Source: JAGHKQ01 sp041920565 (lineage in GTDB: Bacteria; Bacillota; Bacilli; Bacillales; Bacillaceae_G). Taken from it: DNA of 64,000 bases. Positions within the stretch are counted from its first letter, which is position 1, and each line of letters opens with the position of its first letter. A program made the position numbers and the translations under genes. A model generated the notes under the pieces. It was not told the origin of the DNA, did not search any database, and saw only the letters and a list, made by a program, of their open reading frames with translations. Positions 42,091 through 50,314 of this stretch are shown piece after piece. The stretch lies in the NCBI GenBank assembly GCA_041920565.1, contig JBHGXS010000141.1, positions 1 through 64,000 on the forward strand. Reading direction: 5' to 3'.

Positions 42091-42996
42091 CTCTTCCTTA
42101 CTATAACTGATCTGTACTCCTTCATTTTCCGCTTGAAGTACTTCGACTGAACAATTCGGGAAAAATGGCTGCAAATAAGATTGGACCTCTTGGCCCGCAC
42201 CCTTTGGAACATAACATATTACCGTCGGCCCGGCTCCGCTTAATGAACAGCCGTATATATGCTTATGCCTTGATAATTCCCGAAGCAACCGCAGCTCCGG
42301 AACAAGGGATAATCGATGTGGCTCATGGAACAAGTCCCGCTGCATCGCCTCCCCGGCAACCTTCCAATTGCCTGTAAGAATGGCTGCAACAAGCAAGTTG
42401 CTCATACCGCTGCCCCTTACAGCTTTTTTATATGGAAGATGCTTTGGAAGCACCTGTCTTGCCTGACTTGTCTTTAGCTCGTAAAAAGGGATGATGGCTA
42501 CCATCTCGACTTGTTGAATAGGGTGAGAAATCAAGGATGTGTACTCTTCTTGGTATGTGCCGATAGTGACTCCGCCGTAAAGGGAGGCTCCTACATTATC
42601 AATGTGTCCTTCAAAGCTGCAAGCAAGTTCCAGCTTTTCCTGTTGAGTCAAATTCAGTTCACAAAGTATATTTGCTAATTCAATTCCGGCAACAATAGCA
42701 GAGGCGCTGCTTCCGAGTCCGCGCGCAAGAGGGATCTCACTTTCCACTTCCAATCGACAGTATGGCAACGTTGCATTATATTGTTGTGCTGCTTTGCGAG
42801 CTGTTTGAATGAGGAAATTTTCTTCGTTTTCCGGCATTCCATACAGCAGCTCCGATTTCACTTTACAGCTCCATTCATGATGGAGGTATACCTCAACCGT
42901 CAAGTATTTATTGACTGCAAGCCCGATGGAATCAAAGCCGGGTCCAAGGTTTGCTGTACTTCCAGGCACTCGTATTGTACACATGGGTACTGTCAT
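42070..42996 (-). CDS. thrB: Homoserine kinase
   Basis: Phosphorylates homoserine for threonine synthesis. 308 residues, GHMP kinase family: 'VPGSTANLGPGFDSIGLAVN' at the N-terminus, the ATP loop 'PLARGLGSSASAIVAGI' and the C-terminal 'GCSLSGAGPTVICYV'. The start overlaps the thrC stop by 4 bases. Third gene of hom-thrC-thrB; its last codons are part of the terminator stem. Confidence 0.95.
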   Translation of the reverse strand: MTVPMCTIRVPGSTANLGPGFDSIGLAVNKYLTVEVYLHHEWSCKVKSELLYGMPENEENFLIQTARKAAQQYNATLPYCRLEVESEIPLARGLGSSASAIVAGIELANILCELNLTQQEKLELACSFEGHIDNVGASLYGGVTIGTYQEEYTSLISHPIQQVEMVAIIPFYELKTSQARQVLPKHLPYKKAVRGSGMSNLLVAAILTGNWKVAGEAMQRDLFHEPHRLSLVPELRLLRELSRHKHIYGCSLSGAGPTVICYVPKGAGQEVQSYLQPFFPNCSVEVLQAENEGVQISYSKEEKHLESI

Positions 42997-44054
42997 CGCA
43001 ATACAACCCCTTCAATATGTTCAAATACGATTTTTTCATCATTTGGAAGAACAACAGGCTGGATATTCTTTGTTTTAATTGCAATATCCGGATCCTTTAA
43101 GCCGTTTCCTGTCAGCACAGCAACTATACGGCTTCCTTTTGGAATTTCGCCATTTTTCACCTTCTTGATAACACCTGCAATCGATGCGCAAGAACCCGGC
43201 TCCGCGAAAATTCCTTCTTTTCGTGCAAGAAGATCATAGGCTTGTAAAATCTCGGCATCGCTTACTTCATCGATTTTTCCACGGGATTCTCGGGCAGCTG
43301 CTACAGCCTTATCCCAGCTTGCCGGATTTCCGATACGAATAGCTGTTGCGATTGTTTCCGGATTTTCGATTTTATATCCTCTTACAATCGCTGCAGAGCC
43401 TTCCGCTTCAAATCCGCGCATTTGCGGCAGCCCTGTACCTTTCTTGTTGTTATATTCTTGGAATCCTTTCCAGTATGCGGTAATATTGCCGGCATTCCCT
43501 ACCGGAATGGCTAAAATATCCGGGGCTTCCCCTAACGCATCGCAAATTTCAAAAGCAGCCGTCTTTTGTCCTTCAATGCGATACGGGTTAACCGAGTTTA
43601 CTAGAGTGATAGGCGCTGTTTCACTTAATTTGCGCACCATTTGCAATGCATGATCGAAGTTGCCGTCAATGCTGACAATTTCGGCGCCGTACATAACTGC
43701 CTGCGCCAGCTTTCCATAGGCAATTTTTCCATTTGGTATCATTACGATACAATTCATGCCGGCACGTGCGGCATACGCTGCAGCAGAAGCAGAAGTATTG
43801 CCAGTAGATGCGCAAATCACAGTACGGCTTCCTTCTTCTTTTGCCTTCGCTACTGCCATAACCATTCCGCGGTCCTTGAAGGATCCCGTCGGGTTGGCTC
43901 CTTCCGTTTTCACGTAAATTTCAATACCAAGTTCTTCAGACAGCCGCTGTAGCGGAATAAGAGGCGTGTTTCCTTCTTGCAGTGACAAAAGCGGCGTTTG
44001 ATCCGTAACTGGCAAATACTCTTTATACTGGGCAAGAAGTCCCTTCCACATCAT
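42993..44054 (-). CDS. thrC: Threonine synthase
   Basis: PLP enzyme turning O-phosphohomoserine into threonine. 353 residues, the short bacillus form. The PLP lysine lies in 'NPTGSFKDRGMVMA', with 'STGNTSASAAAYAARAG' and the phosphate loop 'VGNAGNITAYWKG'. The start overlaps the hom stop by 4 bases, with GGAGGGAG inside hom. Confidence 0.96.
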   Translation of the reverse strand: MMWKGLLAQYKEYLPVTDQTPLLSLQEGNTPLIPLQRLSEELGIEIYVKTEGANPTGSFKDRGMVMAVAKAKEEGSRTVICASTGNTSASAAAYAARAGMNCIVMIPNGKIAYGKLAQAVMYGAEIVSIDGNFDHALQMVRKLSETAPITLVNSVNPYRIEGQKTAAFEICDALGEAPDILAIPVGNAGNITAYWKGFQEYNNKKGTGLPQMRGFEAEGSAAIVRGYKIENPETIATAIRIGNPASWDKAVAAARESRGKIDEVSDAEILQAYDLLARKEGIFAEPGSCASIAGVIKKVKNGEIPKGSRIVAVLTGNGLKDPDIAIKTKNIQPVVLPNDEKIVFEHIEGVVLR

Positions 44055-45346
44055 TTTCTATCTCCCTCGATTCGGTAGCTCGCTTTAATAGCAACAATGC
44101 TTTCGAGCTCTTCTAATTTTTGCAGAATTGCATTATAGTCCGCTAAGGATGCTCGATGTGTCACGATAACCACCTCAGCTGCGTCTGTTTCTTGCAGAGG
44201 AACTTGAATGATTTTTTCAAAGCTTACCCCATATTGGGAGAACAAGGATGTAATTTGCGCAAATACGCCGATTTCATCTTTTACATGAATGCGCAAAAAG
44301 TGCTTTACAAAAATTTCATGATCTTCTTTTAATACTTTTGGATATTGGGGAGATACTGCACTGTTTCCGTTTACGCCAAGTCTCATATTCTTCATGACAG
44401 CCACTAAGTCGGAAACGACTGCTGTTGCGGTTGGAAGACTGCCTGCACCCGGACCGTAAAACATCGTTTCTCCTACTGCTTCTCCGTATACATAAATAGC
44501 ATTGTATTCATTCTTAACAGAAGCAAGAGGATGCGTATTAGCGAGCAATGTCGGCTCCACACTTACCTCGAGCTTTTCTCCGTCCCGTTTGGCAAGACCA
44601 ATCAGCTTCATTGTGTATCCGAGGCTCTTGCTGTAATTTAAATCTTCCTCTGTAATACGTGTAATACCTTTTACTTTTACATCTTCCAGCTCTACATTAG
44701 TAGAAAATCCAAGCGTCGCCAGGATAGTCATTTTTCTTGCTGCATCCAATCCCTCTACATCAGAAGTCGGGTCAGCTTCCGCATACCCAAGCGCTTGCGC
44801 TTCTTTCAGAACAGCCTCATACGAGCTTCCTTCATTGCTCATCTTCGTTAAAATGAAGTTAGTTGTACCGTTCACGATTCCCATCATTTTTGTAATGCGG
44901 TCAGAAGATAATCCATCGACGATGCTGCGAAGAATCGGGATACCGCCCGCCACGCTTGCCTCATAAAATAAATCGCAGCTGTTTTCTTTCGCAACTGATA
45001 AAAGCTCTGTTCCGTAAGCTGCCATTAACTCTTTGTTTGCCGTTACCACATGCTTTCTATTTTGAAGGGCTGTCAGTATGTATTCCCTGGCTTCATTCAG
45101 CCCGCCCATGACTTCGATAACTACGTCAATTTCAGGATTGCTGATAATATCCTCTGCATGTGTTGTCAACAAGCTCGAAGGAAGCTGAACGGCTCTTTCC
45201 TTATCAATATCTCGAACTAATACTTTTGAGATTTTGACGGGGCATCCAATTTGATGCATGAGCCTGTCTTGATGGTTTTCAATGATTTTGACGACACCGC
45301 AGCCGACAGTGCCAAGCCCTAATAACCCTACTTGAATCTCCTTCAT
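44051..45346 (-). CDS. hom: Homoserine dehydrogenase
   Basis: Makes homoserine from aspartate semialdehyde, the branch metabolite for both threonine and methionine. 431 residues: Rossmann 'GLLGLGTVGCGVVKI', catalytic region 'GIVNGTTNFILTKM' and 'ALGYAEADPTSDVEG', then a C-terminal ACT domain ('RIHVKDEIGVFAQITSLFSQ') for threonine feedback. Promoter at 45380-45408. Heads the hom-thrC-thrB operon. Confidence 0.96.
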   Translation of the reverse strand: MKEIQVGLLGLGTVGCGVVKIIENHQDRLMHQIGCPVKISKVLVRDIDKERAVQLPSSLLTTHAEDIISNPEIDVVIEVMGGLNEAREYILTALQNRKHVVTANKELMAAYGTELLSVAKENSCDLFYEASVAGGIPILRSIVDGLSSDRITKMMGIVNGTTNFILTKMSNEGSSYEAVLKEAQALGYAEADPTSDVEGLDAARKMTILATLGFSTNVELEDVKVKGITRITEEDLNYSKSLGYTMKLIGLAKRDGEKLEVSVEPTLLANTHPLASVKNEYNAIYVYGEAVGETMFYGPGAGSLPTATAVVSDLVAVMKNMRLGVNGNSAVSPQYPKVLKEDHEIFVKHFLRIHVKDEIGVFAQITSLFSQYGVSFEKIIQVPLQETDAAEVVIVTHRASLADYNAILQKLEELESIVAIKASYRIEGDRK

Positions 45347-45379
45347 GAAATGGTCCCCCCAAAAATGTATTTAAATGTC

Positions 45380-45408
45380 ATTATATAAGCGCCAAAAACA
45401 AAAAACAA
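45380..45408 (-). promoter_or_regulatory. Promoter of hom-thrC-thrB
   Basis: On the minus strand TTGTTT (45403-45408) and TATAAT (45380-45385) are 17 bases apart. No riboswitch or T-box lies in the short leader. Confidence 0.5.
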
Positions 45409-45457
45409 TATATTATTAATATTCTGAATAAATTTAACAAAATGTACACAAAAAGAT

Positions 45458-45487
45458 ACTGTCTCACATTTGAAACAGCGAGACAGT
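45458..45487 (-). terminator. metY-metA terminator
   Basis: Arms ACTGTCTC and GAGACAGT (45458-45465, 45480-45487) followed on the minus strand by ATCTTTTTG, just after metA. Confidence 0.7.
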
Positions 45488-45495
45488 TCCTTTTC

Positions 45496-46401
45496 TTATA
45501 AAATATACGGTGTTTCTTGATACACATAGTAGTTGAGCCAGTTAGAAAATAAAAGATTGCCGTGGCCTTTCCATTTTACGATCGGTCTATTGTTAGGATT
45601 ATCTCCCTCAAAATACGCTTTTGGAATTTCAATCGGCAGACCTCGATTTATATCCCGTACGTATTCATTTTTCAGAGTGTCTCTCCCATACTCACTATGT
45701 CCGAGCACGAAAATATGCTTGCCTTCCTGGCCCATGACAAGGTGCACGCCCGCTTCCTTTGATTCTCCTAAAATCTTTAACTCTTTAATCGGTTCGATAT
45801 CCTCCCGTCTCACTTCTGTATGGCGGGAATGAGGAGCTAAAAAGACGTCATCAAATCCGCGCAGCAATTTTATATTTGCTTCTTTTACTTCATGTTCAAA
45901 AACTCCAAACATTTTTTGGTCCAACGGATACTTTGGGACGCCATAATGGTGATAAAGACCGGCCTGCGCGCCCCAGCAAATATGCAGGGTGGAAGTAACA
46001 TTGGAGTTGGTAAACTCCATGATTTCCTTTAGCTCATCCCAGTAATCCACTTCTTCAAACGGCAATGTTTCTACAGGTGCGCCCGTAATGATAAATCCGT
46101 CAAATTTCTTATCACGTATATCGCTGAAAGTTTTATAAAAGCTTGTTAAATGCTCTTGTGCAACATTTTTGGATGTATGAGACTCCATATGAAGAAGCTC
46201 TACATCTACCTGCAAAGGAGTGTTTCCAATAAGACGCAACAGCTGCGTTTCCGTTTCTATCTTTGTCGGCATCAAATTTAAAATCGCAATCTTTAACGCA
46301 CGGATGTCTTGCGTTTCTGCACGCTCTTTTGTCATCACAAAGATATTTTCATTTTGCAATACCTTCCGTGCCGGTAAGTCTTTATCGATGATGATGGGCA
46401 T
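45496..46401 (-). CDS. metA: Homoserine O-acetyltransferase (MetA)
   Basis: Activates homoserine for methionine synthesis. 301 residues of the MetA family. Cys142 in 'ICWGAQAGLYH' is the acyl nucleophile, and the His/Glu of the triad lie in the C-terminal half ('GHSEYGRDTL'). Residue 111 is Glu ('GAPVETLPFEEVDYW'), the residue reported to make Bacillus MetA use acetyl-CoA; E. coli MetA, a succinyltransferase, has Gly. This fits the O-acetylhomoserine-using MetY encoded directly upstream. It overlaps metY by 20 bases, with GGAGG inside metY. Confidence 0.93.
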   Translation of the reverse strand: MPIIIDKDLPARKVLQNENIFVMTKERAETQDIRALKIAILNLMPTKIETETQLLRLIGNTPLQVDVELLHMESHTSKNVAQEHLTSFYKTFSDIRDKKFDGFIITGAPVETLPFEEVDYWDELKEIMEFTNSNVTSTLHICWGAQAGLYHHYGVPKYPLDQKMFGVFEHEVKEANIKLLRGFDDVFLAPHSRHTEVRREDIEPIKELKILGESKEAGVHLVMGQEGKHIFVLGHSEYGRDTLKNEYVRDINRGLPIEIPKAYFEGDNPNNRPIVKWKGHGNLLFSNWLNYYVYQETPYIL

Positions 46402-47683
46402 CCACTTTTCCTCCAGTCAACGCTTGATCAAGGTCCGCCAGTAGATCTTCTACATCTTCAATACCGACAGACAGGCGGATTAAGTCTTGTGTTACTCCAG
46501 CTTGCTGCTGTTGTTCTTCTGTCAGCTGGCTGTGAGTTGTACTTGCTGGGTGAATGACACATGTTCTCGCATCTGCCACATGCGTTACTAATGCAGCCAG
46601 TTTTAAGCTTTTAATAAACCGCTTCGCTTCTTCAAAGCCGCCTTTCACCCCAAATGTAAGAACACCGCTTGCTCCTTTAGGCAGATAGCGTTGCGCTAAC
46701 CCATATTGGTCGCTGCTTTCTAAACCCGGATAATTTACCCAGCTTACATTCGCGTTCTTCTCCAGCCATTTGGCGATTTCAAGAGCGTTTTTGCTGTGCC
46801 GTTCCATACGCAAGTGTAACGTTTCTAATCCGATATTGCTTATGTAAGCATTGAACGGACTCATGCAATTCCCATAATCACGCAATAGTTGGACACGAGC
46901 TTTCACAATATAAGCAGCCGGTCCGAAAGTATCTACGTACTTCACGCCCTTATAACTCGGATCAGGGTTAACCAACTCCGGATATTTGCCATTCGTCCAA
47001 TCAAAATTCCCGCCGTCTACCACGATTCCTCCCAACGAGCTGGCATGACCATCGATATACTTCGTTGTGGAATGCACAACGATATGGGCACCATGCTCAA
47101 AAGGCTTACATAAGTAAGGAGTTGCTAATGTATTATCAACAATAAGCGGAACTCCGATGCTGTTTGCTGCTTTTGAAAATTCCTCAAAGTTCAGCACATT
47201 CATTCCGGGATTCGCCAGTGTTTCTGCAAAAATCAGCTTCGTATTATCCCTTGCCAGCTTCGCGATGAGCTCTGCCTCAAGGTTCGGATCAAAGAACGTG
47301 ACAGAAATACCGAGTTTGCGCAGGCTTACCGCAAACAAGTTATATGTGCCTCCATACACGGCAGAAGAACATAAAATATGGTCTCCCGCTTCACAAATAT
47401 TGAGGACTGCCAGCATAATAGCCGCTTGCCCTGAGGATGTCGCAACTGCACCGACTCCTCCTTCCAATTGACTGACCTTTTGCTCAAATGCTGTCAAGGT
47501 CGGGTTGCCGATTCGGGTATAAATGTACCCTTCCGCCTCCAAATTGAACAATGCCGCTAAATCTTCCGGAGCATCGTACTTGTAGGTGGTGCTTTGATAT
47601 AATGGCAGCACTCTTGGTTCTCCATTTTTCGGAGTGTATCCTCCTTGTACACAAATCGTTCCTTGATTCCAAGCTTCACCCAT
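46382..47683 (-). CDS. metY: O-acetylhomoserine sulfhydrylase
   Basis: PLP-dependent direct sulfhydrylation of O-acetylhomoserine to homocysteine. 433 residues of the Cys/Met metabolism family with the PLP lysine in 'VVHSTTKYIDGHASSLGGIV'. The extended middle ('WTNGKYPELVNPDPSYKGVK') separates it from cystathionine synthases. A SAM riboswitch lies upstream, so transcription should stop early when SAM is plentiful. RBS AAGGGTG. Confidence 0.94.
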   Translation of the reverse strand: MGEAWNQGTICVQGGYTPKNGEPRVLPLYQSTTYKYDAPEDLAALFNLEAEGYIYTRIGNPTLTAFEQKVSQLEGGVGAVATSSGQAAIMLAVLNICEAGDHILCSSAVYGGTYNLFAVSLRKLGISVTFFDPNLEAELIAKLARDNTKLIFAETLANPGMNVLNFEEFSKAANSIGVPLIVDNTLATPYLCKPFEHGAHIVVHSTTKYIDGHASSLGGIVVDGGNFDWTNGKYPELVNPDPSYKGVKYVDTFGPAAYIVKARVQLLRDYGNCMSPFNAYISNIGLETLHLRMERHSKNALEIAKWLEKNANVSWVNYPGLESSDQYGLAQRYLPKGASGVLTFGVKGGFEEAKRFIKSLKLAALVTHVADARTCVIHPASTTHSQLTEEQQQQAGVTQDLIRLSVGIEDVEDLLADLDQALTGGKVDAHHHR

Positions 47684-47710
47684 ATTTACACCCTTCTTTC
47701 TTAATAAAAT

Positions 47711-47876
47711 AAAAAGCCGCTTCTTTCTGAAAGTAAAAGAAGCGGCTGCGCATACTCGGAATCATATTCATGACTTCTCTTATCTTTCAGGTAAACCTGC
47801 TGGATTTAGCACAATTCCGATAACGGCTGTTGCCAAGGCTTCACAGGGCCAGTCCCTCCGCCTTTCTTGATAAGAA
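47711..47876 (-). promoter_or_regulatory. SAM-I (S-box) riboswitch with terminator
   Basis: On the minus strand the aptamer runs from 47876 to about 47776. The outer stem pairs CTTATC with GATAAG, followed by the conserved stretches AGGCGGAGGGACTGGCC and GGCAACAG. A terminator stem (47715-47726 with 47736-47747, 12 bp) and T run come just before metY. SAM binding should favour the terminator and switch off metY-metA. Confidence 0.95.
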
Positions 47877-47893
47877 TTCATTCAATTAGCGTC

Positions 47894-47922
47894 ATTGTAA
47901 AAGAATTTGATATAACTGTCAA
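47894..47922 (-). promoter_or_regulatory. Promoter of the metY-metA transcript
   Basis: A consensus TTGACA (47917-47922) and TACAAT (47894-47899) are exactly 17 bases apart on the minus strand, immediately before the riboswitch. Confidence 0.75.
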
Positions 47923-47938
47923 TATATTTTCTGAATTT

Positions 47939-48166
47939 TTAAATATAATTAACATCACTTACACATTTTACTACTAGCAAAATTTCCTCTTCTGTAATCG
48001 TACGGAAATCAAGCAATACTTGGTTATTCTGAACGCAGGCGATGATGGAAGACCCTCGAAACGAACCGCCGATTTCTACAAGCTGACCGCATGAGATGAT
48101 GACTTCTTTTTCTTTTGCAAGCACCCGCCACTCCATGTAAAGCCGTTTATCATAGCAAAGCTGCAA
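47939..48166 (-). pseudogene. selA: SelA-like PLP enzyme, internally deleted remnant
   Basis: Seventy-five codons join two separate parts of L-seryl-tRNA(Sec) selenium transferase. 'LAKEKEVIISCGQLVEIGGS' matches a segment before the PLP lysine of SelA, and 'IIACVQNNQVLLDFRTITEE' matches its C-terminal end. The PLP lysine and over 200 residues between are absent. A DgaE-type relative is possible instead. No good ribosome binding site was found. It lies between the riboswitch promoter and the partition genes. Confidence 0.65.
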
Positions 48167-48176
48167 AACTATTTAC

Positions 48177-48213
48177 ACAAAATCATTTATACTCCCGATG
48201 GGAAATGATTTAT
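48177..48213 (-). terminator. Hairpin after the parR-like gene
   Basis: AAATCATTT and AAATGATTT pair around an inner CCCATCGGG on the minus strand, followed by a short T run. It is a weak terminator candidate. Confidence 0.4.
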
Positions 48214-48218
48214 ATTTT

Positions 48219-48785
48219 TCACCTATTCATCTGGGCAAGAAAATCGCCAAGAAGATCTTCTATCTTTTCCTCTTCCTTCTCTTCCCCCGCATAAAAAGTT
48301 TGGGTTTGTTTTGCACTTTCCCAATCAAAATGATCTACATCATCATCTTTGGCAATAGCTGCTGCATGCTCCGTCTTCTGCTGTATTTCTGATTGGAAAG
48401 CATCAGCATATTGTTCTTCTTGAAGATAAAGTGCATCATCGATTTCCAGTGCATTACTATTAAGGGCTGCAAACAGGGAAGCTGTCCGAACAGGATTTGA
48501 CAATAATTGATAGACAATACTGCCCAGCAAGGCTTCAGAATGTTCATACTTTAACCAATCCCGCTGCTCTTTGCTTAATCCTTTCGGAAGGGGGATAGTA
48601 AGGGTTTCTTTCTCTTTTGATAAAGAACTGTTTATTCCGTTCACTACAAATTCTGCCACTTTACTGGAAAAATTCCGTTTTTCGGTTTCCTTTAATCGTT
48701 GTAAATGCTTTATTACATGATCAGGTGTATCAGAGGGGATTCGGAAGGTAATGGGCCGTCCTCTCTTAATTTCCGCTTCCTTCAT
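48219..48785 (-). CDS. ParR-like centromere-binding adaptor
   Basis: A 188-residue protein. The N-terminal ~55 residues look like a ribbon-helix-helix DNA-binding domain: strand 'RPITFRIP', helix 'PDHVIKHLQRLKETEKR', helix 'FSSKVAEFVVNGI'. The middle is helical. The tail is acidic ('EEKEEEKIEDLLGDFLAQM'), and the last residues could contact the actin filament end, as in ParR. It starts 10 bases after parM, with AGGATG before the ATG at 48785. By type II par logic it would bind the iterons at 50107-50230, link them to ParM filaments and repress the operon. Family assignment is by pattern and position. Confidence 0.7.
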   Translation of the reverse strand: MKEAEIKRGRPITFRIPSDTPDHVIKHLQRLKETEKRNFSSKVAEFVVNGINSSLSKEKETLTIPLPKGLSKEQRDWLKYEHSEALLGSIVYQLLSNPVRTASLFAALNSNALEIDDALYLQEEQYADAFQSEIQQKTEHAAAIAKDDDVDHFDWESAKQTQTFYAGEEKEEEKIEDLLGDFLAQMNR

Positions 48786-48795
48786 AATGATCATC

Positions 48796-49977
48796 CTACT
48801 TAGTCTTTACTATTTTTTGTTCTTCGCTCTGCTTCTCTTTTTTATTTCTTCTTAAAAAATCGGTAATTAATTTATAATAAGCGTTTGCCATCATCCAGAT
48901 GCTTTCCTGTTCATCCTCAAAGAAATCGATATTATAGCCGTCTAAGTTATTGTTTAATGTTTTCAAATAATCTTTTAAAATTATGGAACCTCCGCCGACA
49001 AAATAACAAATTTCTGTCTGGGAGTTTTTTTGCCAAACGTTTCGTAAATGGCGATACTGTTTCTTGGCCAATTCCAGAAGAATTCGGTCTGTAATATCAT
49101 GGACGCTTGTTCGGCTTCCTTTTACCATAATATGATTTCTATCGTTTTTCTTTGTAATGATTTCTACAACGTCCCTGCGGCTGTCTAACTCCACACCATG
49201 CTTAGAGCGAATTTCCTCTCGAATGGCTTCAAGCGCTCCTGAAACTCCCAGATTGAACCCTTGAGCCTTATCATCGTCAACCTTGCCGTTTTTAATTACG
49301 GCTATATCCGTCGATAAGCCGCCAATATCTTGAATTAAGATTCTTTTATCTATGAGATCTTTATTAATAATGTTTAAATCATTATCCATCACAAGGTTAA
49401 TATAAGCAGCGAAGCCCTCCGGATACACTTTCACTTCGTCAAATTTAATATTTACTTTTAGTCCTTGATATCTAGGGGTTACTAAAAACTCCACTTGGTG
49501 AACAGAACTCAATAATTTAGAACGATATCCGACATCTTTTCCTTCCTTCACTTCTCGAAGGGGAAGCCCCGTTCCTAATATATACGTAGCATCAATTACA
49601 TTATTAGAACGTTTGAAAATCTGCTTATTTTCTTCTTGAACTGCATCTAACGCTAGGGAAGCAAATAACAAGATGAGGGTTTGATCTTCTTCAGATTTGT
49701 TGCTGCCTGGATCTAATTCTGAGGGGTTATCACTTTTAGTTGCGAGATGACCGACACGATAAATAGCATTGTTATCTTTTAAAGTAGGGGAGTGCACACG
49801 AATATGAATGCCTTCAATAGGATCTTGATGATCGAGCTCTTCTATTCCGATAACCGGACGATCCTTTATATCTCTGGCAATGACATTGGGAATATTCATT
49901 TGCTTTTCCATTTTGCCAAAGATAGCTTTTAATGAGTCATTACCTACGTCAACTGCTGCGATGCGCGCATTTGTCAA
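48796..49977 (-). CDS. ParM/StbA-like actin ATPase
   Basis: A protein of about 393 residues of the plasmid-segregation actin group. Actin-fold motifs: phosphate 1 'IAAVDVGNDSLKAIFGKME', phosphate 2 'LIQDIGGLSTDIAVIKNGKV' and adenosine 'CYFVGGGSIILKDYL'. Polymerisation would push apart DNA carrying the iteron site. TTG at 49977 is favoured since AAGGAA lies 9 bases before it; the ATG at 49995 has no Shine-Dalgarno sequence. The neighbouring genes are core chromosomal, so this is either an integrated plasmid module or a long-standing chromosomal one. Confidence 0.85.
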   Translation of the reverse strand: MTNARIAAVDVGNDSLKAIFGKMEKQMNIPNVIARDIKDRPVIGIEELDHQDPIEGIHIRVHSPTLKDNNAIYRVGHLATKSDNPSELDPGSNKSEEDQTLILLFASLALDAVQEENKQIFKRSNNVIDATYILGTGLPLREVKEGKDVGYRSKLLSSVHQVEFLVTPRYQGLKVNIKFDEVKVYPEGFAAYINLVMDNDLNIINKDLIDKRILIQDIGGLSTDIAVIKNGKVDDDKAQGFNLGVSGALEAIREEIRSKHGVELDSRRDVVEIITKKNDRNHIMVKGSRTSVHDITDRILLELAKKQYRHLRNVWQKNSQTEICYFVGGGSIILKDYLKTLNNNLDGYNIDFFEDEQESIWMMANAYYKLITDFLRRNKKEKQSEEQKIVKTK

Positions 49978-50106
49978 CCAAATCATTCCTTCCATTTAGA
50001 ATTTTGCAGTAAATTATTCAATTTTTATAAAAGCTACTTAGATTCTATAAGTTGATCATCATAAATTCCATACCTATAACTAAATTGTAATGTTATACAT
50101 CTTTTC

Positions 50107-50230
50107 GTAAACTTGTACACAAAACCGTAAACATAGCGTGAACAGTAGTTGTGTACGCTATTGTATACATGTACACTTTTTTGAATACAAATGTATACAA
50201 TATGTGTACATGTATACATTTATGTAAACA
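50107..50230. promoter_or_regulatory. Candidate parC centromere: iteron array
   Basis: About twelve copies of a GTAnAC-like 6-mer start at 50107, 50115, 50127, 50138, 50151, 50163, 50171, 50183, 50193, 50204, 50212 and 50224. Three lie in the exact palindrome TGTATACA (50162, 50192, 50211); the others are variants such as TGTACAC, TGTGTACA and TGTAAACA. The mean spacing is 10.6 bp, one DNA turn, so the sites lie on one helix face. This is the arrangement of parC sites bound by ParR. It lies ~130 bases upstream of parM. The remaining part of this 337-base gap holds only the parM leader and a terminator. Confidence 0.75.
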
Positions 50231-50277
50231 ACCTATCTAAACTAAAAAATACCTTGAAATTCCTTTCCTGACATAAC

Positions 50278-50312
50278 AAAAAAGGTGCCCTTCCGTAAGG
50301 CACCTTTTTTGG
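50278..50312 (-). terminator. Terminator of the SH3/glucosaminidase gene
   Basis: A perfect 12-bp stem (50278-50289 with 50299-50310) with A and T runs on both sides, just past the stop codon. It also insulates the iteron array from this gene. Confidence 0.85.
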
Positions 50313-50314
50313 TT

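Noticed and set aside
49978..50106. A sigma-A promoter for parM
   Set aside because: TATGAT-like -10 elements occur but no -35 at acceptable spacing; the true promoter may lie within or next to the iterons.
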